Shown here one piece after another: positions 10,607-20,992 of a DNA stretch of 37,663 bases. The notes beneath the pieces are model-generated. The model worked only from the letters and a program-made list of their open reading frames with translations. It was not told where the DNA came from and made no database searches. This DNA is from Chara braunii (lineage: Eukaryota; Streptophyta; Charophyceae; Charales; Characeae): positions 2,383,832 to 2,421,494 of the forward strand of contig BFEA01000007.1 of the NCBI GenBank assembly GCA_003427395.1, written 5' to 3'. Both the position numbers and the translations under genes were made by a program. Numbering within the stretch: position 1 is the first letter of the stretch; each line of letters starts with the position of its first letter.

Positions 10607-11642
10607 CTGCACATAGCGGCCGCAAGAACACAAAGGAGTCAAGTCGTTGAATGAAGGTTCTGAACACTCCGAACAGCATCTCAGGGTGGTGGTTTTGTTT
10701 TCAGCGTTCGTGCAGGGTGACTGGGCAAGGGGTGAGACGAGGGTGATACATAAGAGAGGGCACCTTACAAGGGAAGATTCAAGAAAATTAAAGAATTGCA
10801 GAAAAGCTCGTTAGGAAACAAATACACAATAAGGAAAACAAAGAAACCATGATTTCACAGAGATCCAAAGAGGACCACAGCTGACCCTGGCCTGCCCGGC
10901 CTGAAACATCACTCCCCCCACATCATGACGACTCTGATCAACATATACATTCGGTTTGGCACACATGTTTATGTTTTCTTTGTGGTGCAATCAGGCTGCT
11001 ATCTTTCACACTTTCAAGTTCACTTCAATGGCTGAAGCGACACAGCGCCCACACAACTCTCTGTTCGCTCACACAGGATCACCCTGGATATCCCACACGC
11101 GATACTCTGTACACACATACACACACACAGAGGTTACACTCTACCTACAGCCATGGCGGCTATGGCCACTGCTAACCTATCGCTATGGCTAATCTCCCTC
11201 TCGCCCACTTCGTCTTCAGGCTCACTGCAGACAACCTCGCACAAGTCGCTGTGGCAGCGCTTCCACATGGCTCATGCAGGAATGAATGAATGGCTGGACT
11301 CTGCCGTTTGACTTATACTTCTGTAGTTCGTTGGTCTGGCCTTTTCCCATGCCCGTGGTGCACACAGTCCCATGCGGTACTTGCTTGACTGGAGTAGGAC
11401 TGATTGGGACTGGGACAGCTGACTCAGCACGGGTAGACTCCACCACTTGCCCACTTGCCTCAGGCTATACGTGAGCAACTTCGAAAGGCCACTACTAGGA
11501 CCTTCCGGAAGTCTGGTCCTGGCCTTTCGAAGACTGTAGCAGCTACGACCTTGACCTTTCAGGACTGTAGCGGCTACAACCTTGACCCTTCGAAAGTTCT
11601 ACAGCTACGACTTCTAGAACTCCCTAAGACTTCTAGAACCTT
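10607..11642. other. Intron sequence before element 2
   Basis: No gene is seen. Bases 11480-11640 hold a degenerate repeat with the pattern CTGTAGC-GCTAC-ACCTTGACC and two TTCTAGAA palindromes, just before the truncated pol of element 2 begins. A short CA tract lies near 11120. Confidence 0.5.
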
Positions 11643-12884
11643 GACCTCATTGATGACATGATGGATCGTGGATGGATTAGGCCTAGCGAGTCTGAGTTCG
11701 GTGCACCTGTCTTATTTGTGCCGAAGAAAGGAGGCTAACTCCGGATGTGTATTGACTATCGTGGCCTGAATTGGATCACCAGAAAGAATGTTTATCATTT
11801 GCCTCTCATAGATGATCTGCTAGATGCGGCAGGTGGGTGCAAGGTCTTCTCCAAGATCGACCTCAACTCTGGCTACCACCAGATTGAAGTTGATTCGAAT
11901 GACCAGCACGAAACTGCATTCAAAACACGCGATGGGTTGTACGAATTCATCGTTATGCCCTTCGGTCTTACGAATGCACCAGCCATATTTCAGTGCCTCA
12001 TGGACAAGGTTCTCCGCCATCAGCTTAACACGTTTGTTGTTGTTTACCTCAATGAGATCCTGATTTTCAGCAAGTGCATGGAAGAGCACGTCAAGCACCT
12101 TGAGGAGGTTTTGCAACTCCTCATGGAGGCACAACTGCACCTCAACTTAGAGAAATCTGAGTTTGGAAGGGACAGCGTCATCTATCTTGGGCACCGATTG
12201 CCTGCAAACGGCCTTGAGCCGGAGGCAACCAAGGTTGAGGTCATTCGAAACTGGCCTCAACCAGCAAATGTACGCGAACTGCGTTCTTTCCTCGGTTTGG
12301 CCTCGTATTACCGGAAGTTTGTGCCCAAATTTTCTGTCATTGCTCACCCACTCTCGAGACTAACAAGTAACAATGTTGCCTACGCGTGGTGTGAGAATTG
12401 TGAGACTGCGTTCCAAGCCTTGAAAGAGGCTTTGGTAAGTCATCCTGTGCTCCGCATTGAGGATCCCAACCTCACGTTCGTAGTCACTACGGACGTAAGC
12501 CAGTATGGGATTGGTGCAATGCTGCAACAAGATGATGGTGATGGCCTGCGTCCGCTCGAATATTACAACAAACGCATGCCCAGCCACAAGGTAGCTACCT
12601 CCACGTATATGCGTAAGCTCTACGCCTTGCGCGAGGCGCTCACACATTGGAAGCACTACCTCTTGGGTCGTCACTTCAAGGTCTACTCAGATCATCAAAC
12701 CTTGCAGTGGATTAAGACACAAACTGATCTATCTCCGACATTGACCCGCTCGATGCATGACATCGATGTTTACAACTCTGAACTGAAGCATAAGAAAGGT
12801 TGTTATAATCGTGTTGCTGATGCTTTGTCGCGTCATTCTGAGTTTTTGACTTGCCTTGTGGACTCTTATGACCTCCGAAGGTAA
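11643..12884 (+). pseudogene. Ty3/gypsy reverse transcriptase and RNase H (element 2)
   Basis: The frame reads from DLIDDMMDRGWIRPS through the RT domain (MCIDYRGLNWITRKN, FSKIDLNSGYHQIEV, VMPFGLTNAPAIFQ, LGHRLPANGLEPE, FLGLASYYRKFV) and RNase H (TDVSQYGIGAMLQQDD, YSDHQTLQWI, VADALSR). It has two in-frame stops, TAA at 11736-11738 and TAA at 12882-12884. The catalytic YxDD box is YLNE (12045-12056), so both metal-binding aspartates are lost. RNase H also lacks the usual glutamate before its second helix (YMRKLYAL). The element is truncated on its 5' side, with no protease or gag. It lies in the long intron, antisense to the host gene. Confidence 0.95.
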
Positions 12885-13630
12885 CTGAAGGAGGATTTGG
12901 TCGAACACACTGCCAAGGATCCGAACCTTAGTCCCATCCTTGAGCAGCTCAAGGCTTACCCTAATAGTCAACCTGATTTTCACGAGTGTGAGGGTCTTGT
13001 ATTCCGCCGGTATGGGAAGTTTGATCGTTTGTGTGTACCCAACTGTGCGCCTCTCCGAACTCATTTCTTGGACTTGGCACATGGTCGGAGTGGACATTTC
13101 GACTTTGAGAAGACTTATAGAAGTCTTCTGCAGCAGTTTGATTGGACGGGAATCAAAGGATCTGCTCATAAATTTCTTGTTGAATGTCAAGTATGTCAAA
13201 GAACCAAGGTCCATAGGCATAAGCCATATGGCCTGCTGAAACCCCTCCCAATTCCCGATGGGCCCGGTGAGTCGGTCTCTATCGATTTCACGAACATGGG
13301 GAAGGTGAGTGAGGGAGAACATTCACAAGTCATGGTCATTGCGGATCGCTTTTCCAAATTTCTGAACCTGATTCCTCTACCTCCTCATGCACCAACTGAG
13401 CTTGTGATCGAAGAATTTCACCAGCAGTACATTTTGCAGCATGGACCCCCGAAAACTCTTGTGAGTGATCGAGACACCAGGTTCATTCGTGCTGATTGGA
13501 AAGACTTCACCTCACAGATCTATAACAATAAACTCAACAAGACTTCTGGTCGACACCCCGAAGCCAATGGATTGGCCGAGGAAATCAACCAGACTGTCAT
13601 TCAACTGCATCGCGCGCTAATTTGTTCCAG
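12885..13630 (+). pseudogene. Ty3/gypsy integrase, zinc-binding and catalytic core (element 2)
   Basis: The frame continues from the RT-RNase H frame after the TAA. It carries the HHCC zinc-binding domain (HGRSGHFDFEKTY then CQVCQRTK) and the DDE core: Asp in SIDFTNMG, Asp in LVSDRDTRF and Glu in HPEANGLAEEIN. Integrase inserts element DNA into the host genome, and the three catalytic acids appear kept here. The reading frame then shifts near 13620-13640, and the original frame closes at 13667. Spacing and order fit a Ty3/gypsy element with integrase after RNase H. Confidence 0.93.
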
Positions 13631-14125
13631 ATCAAAACACGTGGGACAAGGGAGTTACACAAAGTGAAAGGGTTGTACAACACCTCCATTCACTCTGCAA
13701 CTGGCGTGACACCGAATCAGCTACAGTATGGTTGGCAGTTGCGCAATCCTCTCTCCTATTTGTTCCCCGAACGGTCCCTTGGTCTGACACCCAGCATGCC
13801 TGGCTACAATGCCAAGTACGCACGCCTGCTCAAAACTGTTATCGCAGCAATGAACAAGCGCCAGCATGCCATGATCAAACATGCTAACAAGTCGCGCAAA
13901 GAAGCGAACTTCAAAGTAGGGGATTATTTCTGGGTCAAAATGTCTGAGTTTTTTTATGAAGAGGGCGTATCTCGAAAGCTTATTCCATTGTACTATGGCC
14001 CTTGGCAAGTTCTCAAGGTGATTGGGGATGAATTTCGTCCTTCATATGTGATTGACGTGCCTCCTTGTCTACGCACAAGTTTCCACACACCGATGATGAA
14101 ACTATTCTCTTACGAGATCCTATGA
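13631..14125 (+). pseudogene. Integrase C-terminal region after a frameshift (element 2)
   Basis: In a different frame from the core, this part reads ELHKVKGLYNTSIHSATG, then KVGDYFWVKMSEF, the SH3-like GPY/F region with YYGPWQVLKVIG, and RTSFHTPMMKL. These are the usual steps of a Ty3/gypsy integrase tail. The domain is intact apart from the shifts at both ends. Confidence 0.9.
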
Positions 14126-14280
14126 TACCTCGTCCTATTGACGGCGGCCATGAGATAGACAGAATCCTTTCTCATGAAGGCAAAGGGAGGAACAGACAGT
14201 ATAAGGTTCACTTCCTCTATCACCCGTTGAACGAGTTTTTTTGGATCGACCGAAAAGAACTGCTAAAGAACGTGTTATGA
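14126..14280 (+). pseudogene. Chromodomain-like end of integrase (element 2)
   Basis: After another frame change near 14105-14125 the sequence reads GGHEIDRILSHEGKGRNRQY then KVHFLYHPLNEFFWIDRKEL and stops at 14278-14280. The pattern E-x-x-x-I-L-x-H then Y-x-V-x-F-x-x-x-P then W fits a weak chromodomain, which in chromoviruses steers insertion to marked chromatin. Identification rests on this pattern and on the position at the integrase end. Confidence 0.65.
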
Positions 14281-14428
14281 ACGCTTATGAACGACAGATC
14301 GCTGATGGACAGACTGCCAAGTTTTCTGCAAAACTCACTCCTTAAGGTCTTACTAAATCTCTCTTTTTTATCTACGCCTACGACGCATTTTGTGCCGACT
14401 CTGAATGAGCTACTCGCTCGACGCTCTT

Positions 14429-14441
14429 GAGAGGGGGGTAG
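14429..14441 (+). other. Polypurine tract of element 2
   Basis: GAGAGGGGGGTAG is followed at once by TGTAACGACC, the expected structure of a polypurine tract and the start of a 3' LTR. It lies about 150 bases after the integrase stop. The tract primes plus-strand DNA synthesis in LTR elements. Confidence 0.8.
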
Positions 14442-14911
14442 TGTAACGACCCGCCAAAACCACAGACTGAGAACACCGCTGATTTCTGGGATTTGTCGCT
14501 GGAATGAATGCCTTGCTGAAATTCCCGCATTCTGTTGTGATTTCCATGTTTGTGTGTGTGTGCGTGCTTGCTGGTTTGCATGCCTGTCTGAGTGTTTGTC
14601 GGTTGAGTGTGTGCATGACCCGCAAGGGTACTTGTTGGTTGAAATTCCTTGCAGGGCCGGTACTTACCTGTGGCCGTGACTTTAGAGTGTTGCAGGGGGG
14701 AAAACACTCGAGTAGCGGGGCTAGGCCCGCGACAATGCTTGTCGGCTGAGTGTGCCTATGACCCGCAAGGGTACTTGTTGGTTGAAATGCCCCGCAGGGC
14801 CGGTACTTACCTGTGGCCGTGACTTTGAGTACTGCAGGGGGGGAAACACTCGAGTACCAGGGCTAGGCCCGCGACACTTAGAGCAGAGGGGGAAAACACT
14901 CAAGTAGCGGG
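14442..14911 (+). repeat. 3' LTR start of element 2, with internal tandem repeats
   Basis: The LTR begins TGTAACGACC. From 14593 it contains a 143-base tandem repeat: unit 1 at 14593-14735, unit 2 at 14736-14878 and a partial third near 14884-14911. The units share GACCCGCAAGGGTACTTGTT and CACTCGAGTA. The LTR's right end is not defined, because the matching 5' LTR is absent from the window. Confidence 0.75.
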
Positions 14912-16089
14912 TAGGCTGGTACCACTCAAGTAGTGGTAGAAGCATCGGGTACTGGAGGCCGAGCAGAAGAAGACAAAAAGTTGGCATTTTTAGAGGCCCA
15001 GTAGCGGTAGGCTAGAGGTACGCCGGTACCAGTCCAAGTAGCCCGGGTCTAGGGCCTGTCCGGAGGATAGCAGAGCCTGCAATGATGTTTCCCTCCGAAA
15101 GGGAGGAGGTACCGGTTGCTAGGAGGCCGCTCGGCCTAGGAAGTCACCGCCCAAGAGGCCAGTAGGCCGCTATATCTTCCGGAGGAGCAAGTAGCTCCTC
15201 CTCATTTGCGGTATGCAAGGATTGCCAACATGTTGTTGGAGCACAGAGCTGGACTGGTACAGGGCTGCTTGGAGGTGAAGGGCAGTTGGCGCTCAGCCTG
15301 GCTATGGCGAGCAGCCCAGCCTGAGGAGGAGGAAGAAGGGGGTGAAGGAGGAGAGTGGCGGGGCACCTACCTGGCTATGGTGGACACCGTCTTCATCACC
15401 TTGTTGGGCGCTGCATCTGGAAGGCCCCTGTTGGGGTAGTGCCGCACCAAGGAAGCTCGAGGCAGAGTCAGGCACGGCGGACCAGTCAGCAGCGGCATAG
15501 CTGCTTTGGGTTGTCCTTTGGACAGGAGTGCAGCACCATAGCCGCTTTGGGTTGTCCTTTGGACAGGAGGGCAGGGCCCTCTGTAGTCCGCCATAGCCTA
15601 GGTATGATAGAGGAGGAAGAAGGACGGTACCCATAGCTATGGTGGACTTGTTGTTGTTGTTGTTATAGAGGGAACTTCGGATATTGATTCTGGTTCATCC
15701 ACTCATTGTTATTATTATTGTTGGGAGAAGAATACGATTGGCGAAGTGATGGAGGAGGAGGAAGGTGGAGAGAGGAGGGGGAATTGTCATTAGTCTTGCT
15801 GGTGTACATCTTCTTCTTCTCCTTCTTCTTCTTTTTCTTCTTCTTTCTCTCTCCTTTGGTCTCTATCTCTTTGCAAGTGCTTTCATTTCTTTCGCAATTG
15901 GGTGGCATTGTCTTTCATTGTGAATTTGCACTTTGGGAATGACCACGATCGTAACAACTCTCTGAAATGAAACGAGTAATGATTTTGCGATCATTAGGGA
16001 TAGACATTCGCTCTTCACCCTCGTTGATTGTGTAAGCAAGCTTGAAGTCAAGGCATAGCCTAGTTTAAAATTCAGATCAGTCTGCAGAT
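14912..16089. other. Intron sequence, possibly LTR remainder, no firm gene
   Basis: Bases 14912-15200 are rich in GGTACC-like and GGCC blocks and may continue the element 2 LTR. A 32-base repeat, GGTTGTCCTTTGGACAGGAG and its neighbours, occurs at about 15505 and 15550. GTT, ATT and CTT microsatellites lie at 15648-15664, 15704-15722 and 15808-15850. On the minus strand, 15663-15960 reads as a Lys-rich then Asn/Pro/Ser-rich stretch after a degenerate CYDRGHS knuckle-like piece. It might be a decayed gag end, but this is weak. Confidence 0.4.
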
Positions 16090-16489
16090 TCCTAAGAATG
16101 GGGCCAAAGACTGGGTAATGTAGCAATGCATCAGTGATGGCCTGCCTGGTGGAGTCAACAAAGGAGTAAGTATTGGCAATGGCAGCAAAAGTATCAGCTT
16201 TTCATGACAATGAATCAGCCACTCTATTATAGCACCCTTTCTTGTGCTTCAGTTCAAAATCAAAGCCATTTATGAAGTGAATGTACCTCGCCAATTTATC
16301 ATTTAACTCACCTTGGGTCTTCATTCACTGCAAGGTGGAGTGATCAAAGTAGACCTTGAAGTGTCTCCCAAACAATAAATGTTTCCACCGTTTGAGGGCA
16401 CAGACGAGAGCATAAAGTTCCTTCTCATAAGTGGAAGCCTGTATTCTTTGTACCACTCGTGAATTCCAATGGTTTCAAGTCAGTCCCAT

Positions 16490-16671
16490 CATCTTGTTGA
16501 AGGACTGCACCCACCCCATATTGACTTGCATCGATAGTCAATACAAATGGCAAGGTAGGGTCAGGCAGTTTCAGCACAGTCATCTTGTTGAAGGACAGCA
16601 CCCACCCCATATTGACTTGCACCGGTAGTCGATACAAATGGCAAGGTAGGGTCAGGCAGTTTCAGCACAGG
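16490..16671. repeat. 91-bp tandem duplication inside element 3
   Basis: Copies at 16490-16580 and 16581-16671 start with CATCTTGTTGAAGGAC and differ at a few bases. They duplicate the RNase H start of element 3. The unit is not a multiple of three, so the frame shifts. Confidence 0.9.
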
Positions 16672-16900
16672 TGCCTGGGTCAAGGCTATCTTCAATCTGG
16701 AGAAAGCCAACTGCCATGTAGGAGTCCATCACAAGGGAAAATCCTTAGCCAGCAGGTTAGTCAAGGGAGTGCAAACAATAGAAAAGTTTCTGATGAACTT
16801 TCGATAATAAGATGTCCAATCTATGAAAGACCTGATATCTCTAATTGTCTGTGGTTGTGGCCAGTCCCTAACATCAGCAACCTTAGAGGATTCTGGGGAG

Positions 16901-17076
16901 AGGTCATCTGCAAAAATCACGTCCCAAATACACAACAGAAGAGGCACCAAAAGATGACTTTTGTTGATTTTGTATTTGTTTTAGTGGGAGGTCGTCTGCA
17001 GAAATCACGTCCCTCATACACAACAGAAGAGGCACCAAAAGATGACTTTTCTTTGTTGATTTTGTATTTTTTCTCT
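16901..17076. repeat. 88-bp tandem duplication inside element 3
   Basis: Copies at about 16901-16988 and 16989-17076 share TCACGTCCC, ACACAACAGAAGAGGCACCA and GATGACTTTT. The duplicated part covers the RT segment just after the catalytic box and repeats part of the RT frame, moving it out of phase. Confidence 0.9.
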
Positions 17077-17225
17077 CTTAGAATATGCAAAATCTTTTTG
17101 TGATGATCAGCATGGTCTTCAACAGATTTGCTGAACAACCAAATATCATCCAAATACACCACAACAAATTTACCCAAATAAGGTATGAAAATGTGATTCA
17201 TTTCAATCAAAGGTACCCAATGCAT

Positions 17226-17800
17226 TGCACAGACTAAAGACCAAATGGCAAGACCAGATACTCATAGGTGTCATTCCGGGTTTTGAAGGTTGTCTTGTGC
17301 GCACCCTCTTCAACCATTTGGATCTGATGATACCCGGATTTCAGATCAATCGTGTTGAACACCTTGCAGCCTTGCACCATGTCCGACAAGTCATCAATCC
17401 TATGCAAGGGCTCAGAGTTTTTCCTAGTGATCGTATTCACGCCTATGTAATCTATATGCACATCCAAAGCTCGTCATTTCCCTTTGGAACAAAAAGAACT
17501 GTTGCCCCATACTCAGATGAGCTAAGCCTGATCCATCCCTTCTTAGTCAAGGACTAACTCCTTCCTCAACTCATCCAATTCAGCAGGTGACATCTTGTAA
17601 ACTCGTCCCTTGGGACGGGTCTAGTCGGGCAAAATTTGGATGTGATGCTTGGGTCAGCCTATAACAAGTCCAGTAGGTTCCTGAGCCAAATCAGCAAACT
17701 CATCAACCACATGTTGAATGGAAAGATCAATCTATGACAAGTCTGAATTTGTTCGAGTGACATAAGCCACAAACAAATTCTCATGGTTAATCTACTTAAG
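17226..17800 (-). pseudogene. Protease-RT linker and RT fingers of element 3
   Basis: The minus strand reads VVDEFADLAQEPTGLV, then YKMSPAELDELRKEL, then after stops the RT motifs HIDYIGVNTITRKN and FNTIDLKSGYHQIQM, then YEYLVLPFGL. These are the fingers and first palm part of a Ty3/gypsy RT. At least three stops and a shift near 17225 separate this from the palm segment. The usual CIDYR is changed to HIDYI. Confidence 0.88.
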
Positions 17801-17886
17801 ACGAGTTGTAAAACTCCCTGGCTTTCAGGCAGTAACAGTTTGTCTTAGGACGGTGATCAATAGCAAAGACGCATTCTTAGTTCACC

Positions 17887-18260
17887 CTATGGGTTCTTCA
17901 ATCGAACACTGGGAAGAGTCCAATCAATTGAAGGATTAGTGGCTTTCAACCACTGCAAACTCAATACCAGATCAAAGGGGAGGTGAGGGAAGGTATAAAA
18001 ATTCAAAGATTGTGCGAGTTCCCCTTTCTCATCAAAGGTGACCATTACACCTTTAACCACTTGTTTGACTGAGACAGATTGTGAGTTACCTACCTGAATC
18101 TTCAAAGGATGCTCAACGCATGAAACCTTGAGACCCAGATTTCTAAACTCCATTTGGTGAAAAAGTTCCTACTTGCTCCAGCACAAACACCCCCGTGCTC
18201 TATTCGAGTTGCGGACCAAAGGTAGAGAAACCCCACTGTAAACCGCGCGCACCGTAACAA
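17887..18260 (-). pseudogene. Retropepsin remnant of element 3, active-site Asp lost
   Basis: The minus strand shows GVCAGASRNFF where retropepsins have L-L-D-S-G-A-S, so the catalytic Asp position reads Cys. A frameshift follows, then LGLKVSCVEHPLKIQVGN and LPFDLVLSLQWLKATNP, the usual C-terminal half ending in a G-M-x-W-L-like motif (here SLQWL). The order protease then RT, 3'-ward on the minus strand, confirms element 3's orientation. Confidence 0.85.
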
Positions 18261-18290
18261 CGAGGCACTGTAGTAGTGTACTAACAACAA

Positions 18291-20335
18291 GGTACCACGT
18301 CACCGCGTCACACAAACTCTAACAATACATAATGCAACACAGTAAAGCACGACATGAGCTAGATGCGAGCACAATGCTCAATTGTAAGCGCATAACCAGA
18401 TCACCATCAAGCTACTCACGGAGCACAACGGGCGGTTGCCAAAGACCACAACTGTAGCATCAGGGTATTCAACAACAATATGGGTTGCAAAATATCCAGT
18501 AATCAGTCTGATGAAAAGATAGACCCGTTATTGTGTTGTACCTCTGTGAGTAGGACAGGGGTGTCGATGCTTTCAGTAAACCGTGGCTTGGTATATTTTA
18601 GACCAGCAATAATAACACCGTTAAGTTGTGGTTGCCCACCCACGAACTACTTGCGGTGACTCGTCGTACTTCAAACTCTCAACCCCCCCCCAACTTTCCC
18701 GAGCTTTGCTGTCTTGTAAACCATCTCACCCCACCAGGAGTGCTCAACAATGTCTGGTCCTTTGTTTGCTAGGGCTCGACTGACCACCTTTCAACCTGAC
18801 CATGCGTGCTCACACTCGGTCGTCGCACTGCAGATCGTTGCTGGCGAATGGTATTTCTTCGATTGGCAGGCCTCTCTCTCTTCCTTTGCATGAGCGTACT
18901 CGGTCGTGGGCATGACCAGCTCGTTAGAAGCCACCAAAAAATAGTCAGGCGGAAAATATGTTTTTCAATGGGAGTAGGATCAACGCGTAGGAGGAGGCTA
19001 TGAGCGCAACGGCGACACGCGCTTTGAAGACGTTGACCACGATATTTGAGATCACAATTGATAATACAATGGCAACAAGGAGTGTATTAGTGAGCGACCA
19101 ACTGAACATCGGGATAATGATCCGAGAAGATGAGTCGTGCAGATAAGGACCTGCATCTAACTCGAAATCGCTGAATCAGACGCGAAATCAAAGGACACCG
19201 TGACCATCTTCTAAGTGTACAAAGCGAGGGATGAATCTTTCACTACAACACGGGAAAGTTCACCCTCCAAAAACTCCCCTCCTGCCAGCGTGCAGCCTAT
19301 GCACCTTGTACTATTGAAGTCGTTGTTTCGACTCCGAATCCGCTTCCACCAACGTTATCGCCCTACCCCAATCTCCCTGTTTAACCTCGGCACTCTGCCC
19401 AATTCCGTCAGGATCTGAGTGAGAACATCGTTCCTCATTCTCGCGATATCTAGCCTCATGGCACCTCCGCGCGCCTCTTCCTTCTCTACTTCCCCTCCTC
19501 ATTCTAACTCTCCTCTTGATCTAACTTCAGATTTGGGATCATTTGCCTCGAAGACCTCCTCGTAGCCCTTTCCCTCGCCTGATCTCACCAGGAACCGAGC
19601 AAAACCACCATTACTCATCGCCCTCATGCTCGTTCTTCTTATTCCGTGTTGGTGTCGATCGTTCCCTTTCCCGTAGTGCAACTGCGAACGGGTGGTCTGA
19701 CCAAGTAATATGACAATAAAATAAGGCACAAAAAAAACTAAGCAAACTAAACAATAAGATGAGACCATAGTTGCGGTGCACCTCGGTGCTCGGATTTGCG
19801 CACGAATTGCCACCGCGCGCAGCGCACTGAAAAAATTAGGTCCACAAAAAAAAAAGAGAGTAGGTGTCTTGTAATTTCTTTGGGCCCCCAACTCGGCAAA
19901 AATGTTAACATCACCGCGCTAGCTCAGATATCGGCTGCGCCCCAAGCTCAAAATTTTATTTTGGGTAAGGGCTACCAAATTTCGATTTCCGCAGGCTCTT
20001 CCCCCAAATGTTTCAGAACGGTGAAACATAAAATACTTCAAAAATGGGGCTCATTCCATCTTTTTTATTAGGCGGGGTATAAAGATATTCTTCCCGCTTC
20101 CTTCTGCAGATCCCACACAGTGGTGGGGAAAGTTCGCAAAAAGGGGCAGTCGCCTGATAATGACGTGCCCCGCGAATCTTCGCAGAGATCACAAGTTATG
20201 TTTTCGAGGGCCAATCGACCACCAATATATGCTGAAGATTGGCGTTCAGGTCTGCATGTCGGCAACTATGGGTTAGGATGAAGACGCTCGTGGCTCTCTC
20301 GTTTTCTTGTTTTTGTTTTCTTACAAATATGTCCA
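18291..20335. other. Intron sequence, no gene recognised
   Basis: I find no recognisable gene. This stretch lies upstream of the element 3 protease, where gag would be expected. A minus-strand open frame at 19891-19499 contains an acidic stretch GKGYEEVFEANDPKSEV, and 19502-19311 is Arg/Glu-rich. They may be decayed gag, but no capsid or zinc-knuckle motif is visible. No LTR or primer-binding site could be placed. Confidence 0.45.
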
Positions 20336-20337
20336 GC

Positions 20338-20464
20338 GGGGCCTGCTCCACTACTCACCAAATGCACAAAAGACATAACATATGGCGGTGTATGATTCCA
20401 TGTTTTAGCAGAATATTCGTTCTACTAATATTATATACATTTGGTGAGTGGTGGAGGGAGGCCC
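20338..20464. repeat. Short palindromic repeat (MITE-like), family copy at 32.4 kb
   Basis: The left end GGCCTGCTCCACTACTCACC and the right end GGTGAGTGGTGGAGGGAGGCC are near-perfect inverted repeats around an AT-rich centre. The interior CATGCACAAAAGACA-like block is shared with 32385-32489. No target duplication is clear. Confidence 0.7.
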
Positions 20465-20479
20465 TGAGAATCACGTGGA

Positions 20480-20545
20480 GACACGACCAGGGTCTAGCTG
20501 AACTGGTGACCCATAACTGTTGAGCTACAGCCCTGAACTCGAATG
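20480..20545 (-). repeat. Possible tRNA-derived SINE head
   Basis: The minus strand reads CAGGGCTGTAGCTCAACAGT, similar to a pol III A box in a tRNA D arm, followed about 30 bases on by CCAGTTCAGCTAGACC, a poor B box. It adjoins the palindromic repeat at 20338-20464. This could be the head of a SINE or a decayed tRNA. The evidence is weak. Confidence 0.25.
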
Positions 20546-20689
20546 CACAACATATATTGGTGGTCTGCCCCCATGTTTTTCGTGCATGATGAGGCCATCC
20601 TTCTCAGTAAAGCAGCGACCCTCAATAGCTCCCCATGCGTTGTAGGAGCCGTTCGTGGTACCTGCAGGGGCTCTCGAATTGATATAAAG

Positions 20690-20804
20690 NNNNNNNNNNN
20701 NNNNNNNNNNNNNNNNNNNNNNNNNNNNNNNNNNNNNNNNNNNNNNNNNNNNNNNNNNNNNNNNNNNNNNNNNNNNNNNNNNNNNNNNNNNNNNNNNNNN
20801 NNNN
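20690..20804. other. Assembly gap (115 Ns)
   Basis: A run of 115 unknown bases directly abuts a 45-base T homopolymer. The gap lies inside the long intron, so the intron's true length is uncertain. Confidence 0.99.
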
Positions 20805-20849
<45 letters not shown>

Positions 20850-20992
20850 CGTGCACATAGCGCACCTCCTTCAGAGCGCGCACCGCACTGCGGGCAGCAG
20901 ACGGCGCACAATGCGCGCGCTGTTATTCGAGCTTAACGCAGTGCGCATCGCCCCGCCCCGCACTGGGTAATTGTGCGCCGCAACTATGGATG
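20805..20992 (-). repeat. GC-rich body and poly(A) tail following a U6-like sequence
   Basis: On the minus strand the U6-like sequence continues into about 140 GC-rich bases containing several GTGCGC/GCGCAC blocks and then 45 As (20849-20805). A 3' poly(A) tract is the hallmark of LINE-driven retroposition, so I infer that the U6 part, body and tail moved as one RNA. The far end is lost in the gap. Confidence 0.6.

Larger units (their letters stand above)
16090..17225 (-). pseudogene. Ty3/gypsy RT palm to RNase H (element 3)
   Basis: On the minus strand, in several frames, one finds the RT catalytic box YLDD (17156-17145, intact), the thumb (DWPQPQTIRDIRSFIDWTSY), RNase H start TIDASQYGVGAVLQQDD, ELYALVCALKRWKHLLFGRH, and the linker to integrase ending near HYPVFGPILRN. 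Frameshifts, stops and two short tandem duplications (16490-16671 and 16901-17076) break it. It lies in the host gene's long intron, in the same orientation as that gene. Integrase is missing beyond the linker. Confidence 0.9.

Noticed and set aside
19499-19891. Minus-strand frame of 130 codons upstream of element 3
   Set aside because: It might be decayed gag, but no capsid or knuckle motif could be seen.
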